Notes under the pieces: generated by a model
Databases searched by the model: none
What the model was told of the DNA's origin: nothing
Seen by the model: only the letters and a program-made list of their open reading frames with translations
Position numbers and translations under genes: made by a program
Assembly (NCBI GenBank): GCA_002309585.1
Contig: DBXN01000114.1
Location: forward strand, 35,164 to 45,736
From: Verrucomicrobia bacterium UBA1211
GTDB taxonomy: Bacteria; Verrucomicrobiota; Kiritimatiellia; RFP12; UBA1067
Reading direction: 5' to 3'
DNA length: 10,573 bases
Shown: positions 6,524 through 10,573 of the stretch, one piece after another
How positions within the stretch are numbered: the stretch's first letter is position 1
Layout: each line of letters starts with the position of its first letter

Positions 6524-9500
6524 CTAATCGATCACCGCCTTCACCACGACCGCATCGTGGTCCGACGGATGGAGTTTGTCAAACCGGTCATCGCAGGTCT
6601 TGTGCGAGAGGATGCGCACGTTGCCCGTGGTAAAGACGTAGTCGATCTTCGCGATGCTCCGATTCTGATACCCGGTGAAGGTATTAACCGGTCCGGCGTG
6701 CGGCGTCTCGGTGATATCGAATGAATCAAGCAACACCGCCTTCGCCAGGAAGATCGGATTCAGCGAGGGATTGTCGGTGAGCGCCGGCCCCGCCAGCTTG
6801 ACCAGTTCGCGGCTGCCGACATCGGCATCCTTGACGACGGCGTTCATATCGCCGGTCAGGAAGACCGTCTTCCCCTGCGCGATCTGTTTGATCCGCTCGA
6901 GAATCAACGCCATCCCCCGGATACGCGCCTCGGCGCTGATGTGATCGAGATGGGTGTTGAAGAAATAGAAGTCCTTCCCGGACTTTTTATCCCGCAGATA
7001 CGCCCATGTGCAGACGCGGGTACAGGCGGTATCCCAGGATTTCGATCCCGGCTCGGTGGGGGTCTCCGACAGCCAGAAGGTGTCGGTTCCCAACAGCTCA
7101 AAACGGTCCGTCTTGAAGAAGATGGCGGTCGCCTCGCCCTTGTTCTCCTTTTCACGGCCCAGCCCGACATGGTTCCACCCCGGCAATCCGTCGCGCAGAT
7201 CTTTGATCTGTACGGGGGTCGCCTCCTGGACGCCCATCAGATCGAAGCCGTGCCGTTTGATCAGCTTCACGCAGAGCGGGGCGCGGTTCGTCCACGCCTT
7301 CTCATTCGTGTCGCACGGGACGCGGATGTTGAAACTCGCCAGATTGAAGGAGATCGGCTCGGGCAGGGCGTAAACCCCGAAATCGAGATACTGCCCGCCC
7401 TGGGTCTGGGACACCTCCGCCGCCAGCACGTTCCGACCCTTCTTCAGCGCCGCGTTGGCGGCGGGATCGGTCTCGCGCTGGACATAATCGGTGGTGTAAC
7501 CGGTATACCTGCCGGCCTTCACGCCATTGAAGTAGACGGTCGCATCCTCGTCGTGGTGGATGTTGAGACAAGCCACTTTGGGCGGCTCGGCGGTTGTCTC
7601 CGCGACGCGGCGCACCCACAGGTGGGGCGTGTTCCAGAGGGTTTTGCAGATGGAACCGGGCGGGTTACCCGCACCGAATCCGGCGATGCCGCGCTTCCAG
7701 GCGCTGTCATCAAAGTCCGGCTTTTCCCAACCGTCGGCCGGCTTCTCGGTGGTGTAGGTCCACTTGATCGCGTCACTGCTCGCGCCGATCGGAATCCACG
7801 GTTCGCCAAACGTTGCCTGCTTGACGCGCAGCGGCGCGTAAAGGTGGGTCGTCGCGCGGTCGCGGGAGGCGTACTTCTCCCAGATGGCGGTATCATAGAG
7901 CATCGGCAGGTAGACGCCGCCAATGACGGCCCGGGCGATGAAGCCGCGGAATTTGCCGTTCTCGGTCCAGTACCAATCCGAGAAGGGAATCCGATCCGGC
8001 GTCTCGTTCACGAAACGGTAGAGGGGATTGATGATGGCCTCGAAATCCTCCCGGTTTCCGGTGAGGGTCGCGGTCCAGACGGTCCAGTCGACCTTGGTGT
8101 AGGTCTTGCGGTTGTCGAGCGGCAGTCCGAAGGGCTGGAGCAGGGTCCGGTAGGCGGCCATCTCTTTCTGGGCGACCTCTTTCGGGAAGAGGTTGAAACC
8201 GAGGATGCGGTCCCAGACGAGGTTGTACTTCTGCGACCAGGTTCCCTCCCGGTCGAACGCGAGCCGGTAACCGCCATTCTTGCCGCCCTTCGCGGCTTCG
8301 AGCCATTTCGGGACGAGCGAGGCCGCAAGGTCCATGTACTTCTTCGCGACCTCCTTCTCGCCGCGGTACTCGGCCATCTTCGCGTAACTCGCCAACCCCA
8401 TGATTGCCTTGATGGAGAGATTGGCGTTGTGCGCCAGATGTCCGGCGAAGTCATCGGTGCAGAGCTGGTTGGCGGGATCGAATCCCTTATCCGCCAGATA
8501 CTCGGCCCACTTGGTGACAAGCGGCCACCAGTCACTGGCGAAGTCGGCGCTCTTCTCCATCTGGGAGAGCGCCCCGAGGCAGATCAGCATGTTGCCGGAC
8601 TCCTCCACCGGCATCTGGTTGTGTTCCGTGCGCTCGCCGCCGCCGTAGCGCTGGCCGTTCGCCAGCGGGTACTGGCCGATGTCATGCGGGGCGAAGGGGA
8701 ACTTCCAGCGCGGATCGGAGGCGTAAACCAGGATCGGGGCGAGGGTCGCCCGGGTGAGGGTCGGGCCAAACAGCAGCAACTGGGGAATCTGCGGATAGGT
8801 GATGTCCACCGTCGCGATGCAGCCGTTGCTGGCGTTCTCCTTCGAGAAGTAAAGGGGTTGCCCGTTCGGGTCGGCGACCAGTTTGCAGGCGGCATAGGTC
8901 TGGCGGTAGGCGAGCGCGGCGAAAGCGGCGTAAGCGTCGCCGCCGACCTTCCGGAGGTCGGCCATAAGTTCGGCGTCAAACGTGTCCATCTTCGCCATCA
9001 AAGCGGGATAGGCGGCCGCGGCCTGAACCAGCATCTCGTCGAACGACATCCCTTTGCGCCGCCACCAGGCGGAGAGTTCCCGTCCGCAGAACATGATCGA
9101 CTTCACATCATCATAGGCAAGCGTCAGATAGGTCCGGCAAGCTTCGGTCTCTTTGAAATCGAAGACGGCGCGATTCCGCTGGTCGCGGGCGGGAAGTTCC
9201 TCTTGGGGGAAGAAGAACTGGACGTTGCTCTTGGGATCGGCACTCATCCAGACATACCCCCAATCGCACCGGATCTGATCGCCCGACCGGGAGAGCGGCC
9301 TTTGGTCTACGCGGCCCATCCAAATGGCCTGCGCGCCGTTGGCGAGCGTTTTGATACCGGTGACGGTCGGGAGCTCGTCCTGACTGGTGGTCATCTCGCC
9401 GGTCAAAACGTACTCAAAACGGAAATCATGTTTTTTCCCGTCCTTCGCCTTCGCCTGGAAGGTCACGTAGGTGACGGGCCGGGAAAAGACATCCAGATCG

Positions 9501-9871
9501 TTGGGCAGGGCGGGCGTCGAAAAACGCAGTTCCGCTTCGACCGTCTCATTCGCGAACCGGCAGATCGTCTGGGTCGGGCGGACCTCACAGGCGGTCTGCG
9601 GAAGGGCGGGCAACGAGGCGGGCTCGGCCCCCATCAGCCGATAGGACCGGTCGTCGATCCGGATCATGGCGGACATCGCCTGCCGGGCGCCGGACCAATG
9701 GGTTGTGTCGGCATCGGTCAGCTTATCCGCACGGGACCAGACCGAGAAAAACGGATCGATACTGACCAGCGGGACGGCCGGCGGACGAAAGGCGGCGAAA
9801 ATCGGACCCGCCGCGAACAGGACAACTCCGGCGGCAAGCCGGAACAGACGTTTACACACATGAGCGTTCAT
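6524..9871 (-). CDS. Secreted fusion of a glutaminase A-like protein, a jelly-roll domain and an EEP nuclease/phosphatase domain
   Basis: 1115 residues; ATG 9871 follows GGAAGGAG with a 6-nt gap. Residues 1-27 form a signal peptide. Residues 28-85 (VSIDPFFSVWSRADKLTD, HWSG) match the DUF4964 start of glutaminase A-like proteins. About 90-310 corresponds to DUF5127, and 315-670 to the DUF4965/DUF1793 alpha-barrel (YRQTYAACKLVADPNG, NASNGCIATVDITYP, KYNLVWDRILGFNLFP, DWTVWTATLT). Fungal members of this family hydrolyse glutamine; the role of bacterial ones is largely unknown. Residues about 690-835 look like a beta-jelly-roll (FDDSAWKRGIAGFG, YFNGVKAG), as found in sugar-binding modules. Residues 842-1113 (7348-6533) are an EEP domain with its core residues intact: Glu883 (VQEA), Asn972/His974/Asp976 (FNTHLDH), Asp1008/Asn1010 (GDMN), Asp1077 (KIDYVF) and Asp1104/His1105 (SDHD). 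It could cleave phosphodiesters or sugar phosphates outside the cell. There is no frameshift at the junctions, so the fusion looks genuine. It lies 30 nt after the kinase. Confidence 0.9.
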   Translation of the reverse strand: MNAHVCKRLFRLAAGVVLFAAGPIFAAFRPPAVPLVSIDPFFSVWSRADKLTDADTTHWSGARQAMSAMIRIDDRSYRLMGAEPASLPALPQTACEVRPTQTICRFANETVEAELRFSTPALPNDLDVFSRPVTYVTFQAKAKDGKKHDFRFEYVLTGEMTTSQDELPTVTGIKTLANGAQAIWMGRVDQRPLSRSGDQIRCDWGYVWMSADPKSNVQFFFPQEELPARDQRNRAVFDFKETEACRTYLTLAYDDVKSIMFCGRELSAWWRRKGMSFDEMLVQAAAAYPALMAKMDTFDAELMADLRKVGGDAYAAFAALAYRQTYAACKLVADPNGQPLYFSKENASNGCIATVDITYPQIPQLLLFGPTLTRATLAPILVYASDPRWKFPFAPHDIGQYPLANGQRYGGGERTEHNQMPVEESGNMLICLGALSQMEKSADFASDWWPLVTKWAEYLADKGFDPANQLCTDDFAGHLAHNANLSIKAIMGLASYAKMAEYRGEKEVAKKYMDLAASLVPKWLEAAKGGKNGGYRLAFDREGTWSQKYNLVWDRILGFNLFPKEVAQKEMAAYRTLLQPFGLPLDNRKTYTKVDWTVWTATLTGNREDFEAIINPLYRFVNETPDRIPFSDWYWTENGKFRGFIARAVIGGVYLPMLYDTAIWEKYASRDRATTHLYAPLRVKQATFGEPWIPIGASSDAIKWTYTTEKPADGWEKPDFDDSAWKRGIAGFGAGNPPGSICKTLWNTPHLWVRRVAETTAEPPKVACLNIHHDEDATVYFNGVKAGRYTGYTTDYVQRETDPAANAALKKGRNVLAAEVSQTQGGQYLDFGVYALPEPISFNLASFNIRVPCDTNEKAWTNRAPLCVKLIKRHGFDLMGVQEATPVQIKDLRDGLPGWNHVGLGREKENKGEATAIFFKTDRFELLGTDTFWLSETPTEPGSKSWDTACTRVCTWAYLRDKKSGKDFYFFNTHLDHISAEARIRGMALILERIKQIAQGKTVFLTGDMNAVVKDADVGSRELVKLAGPALTDNPSLNPIFLAKAVLLDSFDITETPHAGPVNTFTGYQNRSIAKIDYVFTTGNVRILSHKTCDDRFDKLHPSDHDAVVVKAVID

Positions 9872-9877
9872 TTTGAA

Positions 9878-9885
9878 CTCCTTCC
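9878..9885 (-). promoter_or_regulatory. Ribosome binding site of the glutaminase-EEP fusion gene
   Basis: The minus strand reads GGAAGGAG then TTCAAA before ATG 9871. It fills most of the 30-nt gap after the kinase stop codon, leaving no room for a promoter and supporting co-transcription. Confidence 0.8.
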
Positions 9886-9901
9886 TTTTTTATTGAAACC
9901 G

Positions 9902-10573
9902 TTATCGGACCACCCGGGCGTTTCCACCCCCCACAACCCGTTCGACCTCCGCCTTCGACGCCATCGAGGTGTCGCCCGGCGTGGTCATCGCCAACGCCCC
10001 GTGGGCGCATCCGTACCGGACCGCCTGCGCGGCGTCATCGAAGGTGAGAAACCCGTAAATCAACCCTGACGCGAAACTGTCCCCGCCGCCAACGCGGTCG
10101 TAGATGGCGAGGTCTTTCATTTCCATCGCCTGATGGAACGCGCCGTCATACCAGCAGATCGCGCTCCAGTCGTTCACCGAAGCGCTCTTCACGGTCCGCA
10201 GCGTGGTGGCGCAAACCTTGAAATTCGGATACTCCGCGACCGCCCGCTCGATCATCCGCTTGAAACCGTCGATCGGCAACGCACTCAAATTCGCATCCAC
10301 GCCCTCGACCGCCAAGCCAAGACCCGCCGTGAAATCCTCCTCGTTGCCGATCATCACGTCCACGTATTGGGCCAACCGCCGGTTGACCTCCTGGCAGGCC
10401 GCCTTTCCGCCGTTGGCCTTCCAGAGCGAGGGCCGGTAATTCAAATCGTAGGAGATGACCGTCCCGTACTTCCGGGCGGCGGCCATCGCCTCCTCGATCA
10501 CCAGCGGGGCGGTCGGGGAGAGCGCGGCATAGATGCCGCCGGTGTGAAACCACCGGACGCCCCGTTTGCCGAA
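9902..10573 (-). CDS. kdgK: PfkB-family sugar kinase, 2-dehydro-3-deoxygluconokinase (KDG kinase)-like (5' end outside window)
   Basis: The frame is open to the right edge. 223 residues are visible of about 340 expected, so roughly the first 115-120 residues are missing; the GTG at 10501 is internal. KDG kinase phosphorylates 2-keto-3-deoxygluconate with ATP in the cytoplasm, the step before KDPG aldolase in uronate catabolism. Evidence in the fragment: RWFHTGGIYAAL (7-18), the KDG-kinase-like ISYDLNYRPSLW, the PfkB motif GNEEDF, and the C-terminal PfkB signature YDRVGGGDSFASGLI. The last contains the catalytic base Asp at fragment residue 165; the DR-GGGD variant is common in KDG kinases. 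Another sugar kinase of the family remains possible because the N-terminal substrate-binding residues are not visible. It is the first visible gene of the operon; the stop TAA is at 9904-9902. Confidence 0.9.
   Translation of the reverse strand, partial: FGKRGVRWFHTGGIYAALSPTAPLVIEEAMAAARKYGTVISYDLNYRPSLWKANGGKAACQEVNRRLAQYVDVMIGNEEDFTAGLGLAVEGVDANLSALPIDGFKRMIERAVAEYPNFKVCATTLRTVKSASVNDWSAICWYDGAFHQAMEMKDLAIYDRVGGGDSFASGLIYGFLTFDDAAQAVRYGCAHGALAMTTPGDTSMASKAEVERVVGGGNARVVR

Noticed and set aside
4936..6633. 565-residue open frame on the plus strand opposite the amidase
   Set aside because: It crosses the junctions of three well-supported minus-strand genes and has no domain features.
7340..7375. 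Possible sequencing error or gene fusion artefact joining two separate genes at the EEP domain
   Set aside because: The frame is continuous, the jelly-roll runs smoothly into the EEP domain, and I see no stop, start with ribosome binding site, or signal peptide at the junction.
6941..10069. 1042-residue open frame on the plus strand, antisense to the glutaminase-EEP gene and kinase
   Set aside because: It has low-complexity, Gly/Arg/Val/Pro-rich composition and no recognisable domain. It is exactly antisense to two clearly coding genes in GC-rich DNA, where long antisense frames are expected.
10499..10501. GTG as the start of the kinase, giving a 199-residue protein
   Set aside because: The frame stays open and kinase-like (RWFHTGGIYAAL) to the window edge, so this GTG is an internal Val codon and the gene is simply cut by the window.

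Overview
The window is a compact, GC-rich bacterial locus with all six recognisable genes on the minus strand. It holds no RNA gene, insertion sequence or CRISPR array that I can support. The gene content is secreted or membrane-anchored proteins for breaking down complex polymers, a PfkB kinase of the 2-keto-3-deoxygluconate (KDG) type, and a peptidoglycan amidase with a tail. This suggests a polysaccharide- or glycoprotein-degrading member of the PVC superphylum, with Kiritimatiellota, Lentisphaerota or Verrucomicrobiota as the best guess. That assignment is an inference from gene style, not from a marker gene.

In transcription order (right to left) the layout is as follows. The C-terminal two thirds of the PfkB kinase (KdgK-like) runs in from the right edge (10573-9902). 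After 30 nt comes a 1115-residue secreted protein that joins a glutaminase A-like (DUF4964/DUF5127/DUF4965/DUF1793) part, a jelly-roll-like domain and an endonuclease/exonuclease/phosphatase (EEP) domain (9871-6524). After 19 nt comes an N-acetylmuramoyl-L-alanine amidase (6504-5170). It overlaps by 4 nt (ATGA) a 618-residue single-pass membrane protein of unknown function (5173-3317). A secreted right-handed beta-helix protein of the pectate-lyase-3 type follows (3251-2205). Short gaps and overlaps make these five genes a probable single operon whose promoter lies outside the window.

The only real intergenic region is 1951-2204. It holds, in minus-strand order, a strongly palindromic element just after the beta-helix stop, two 21-bp direct repeats 33 bp apart, and a near-consensus sigma70-type promoter (TTGACT, 17 nt, TATAAC). 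The last gene sits behind a good Shine-Dalgarno sequence. It is a secreted glycoside hydrolase family 2 enzyme resembling exo-beta-glucosaminidases and mannosylglycoprotein endo-beta-mannosidases, and it runs off the left edge.

Functionally, the kinase would feed KDG from uronate breakdown into central metabolism. The beta-helix protein, the GH2 enzyme and the glutaminase-EEP fusion would act outside the cytoplasm on glycans, peptides or phosphodiesters. The amidase and membrane-protein pair looks like an envelope module transcribed with them. The most unusual items are the glutaminase A-like/EEP fusion, the uncharacterised membrane protein coupled to the amidase, and the paired direct repeats upstream of the GH2 promoter.
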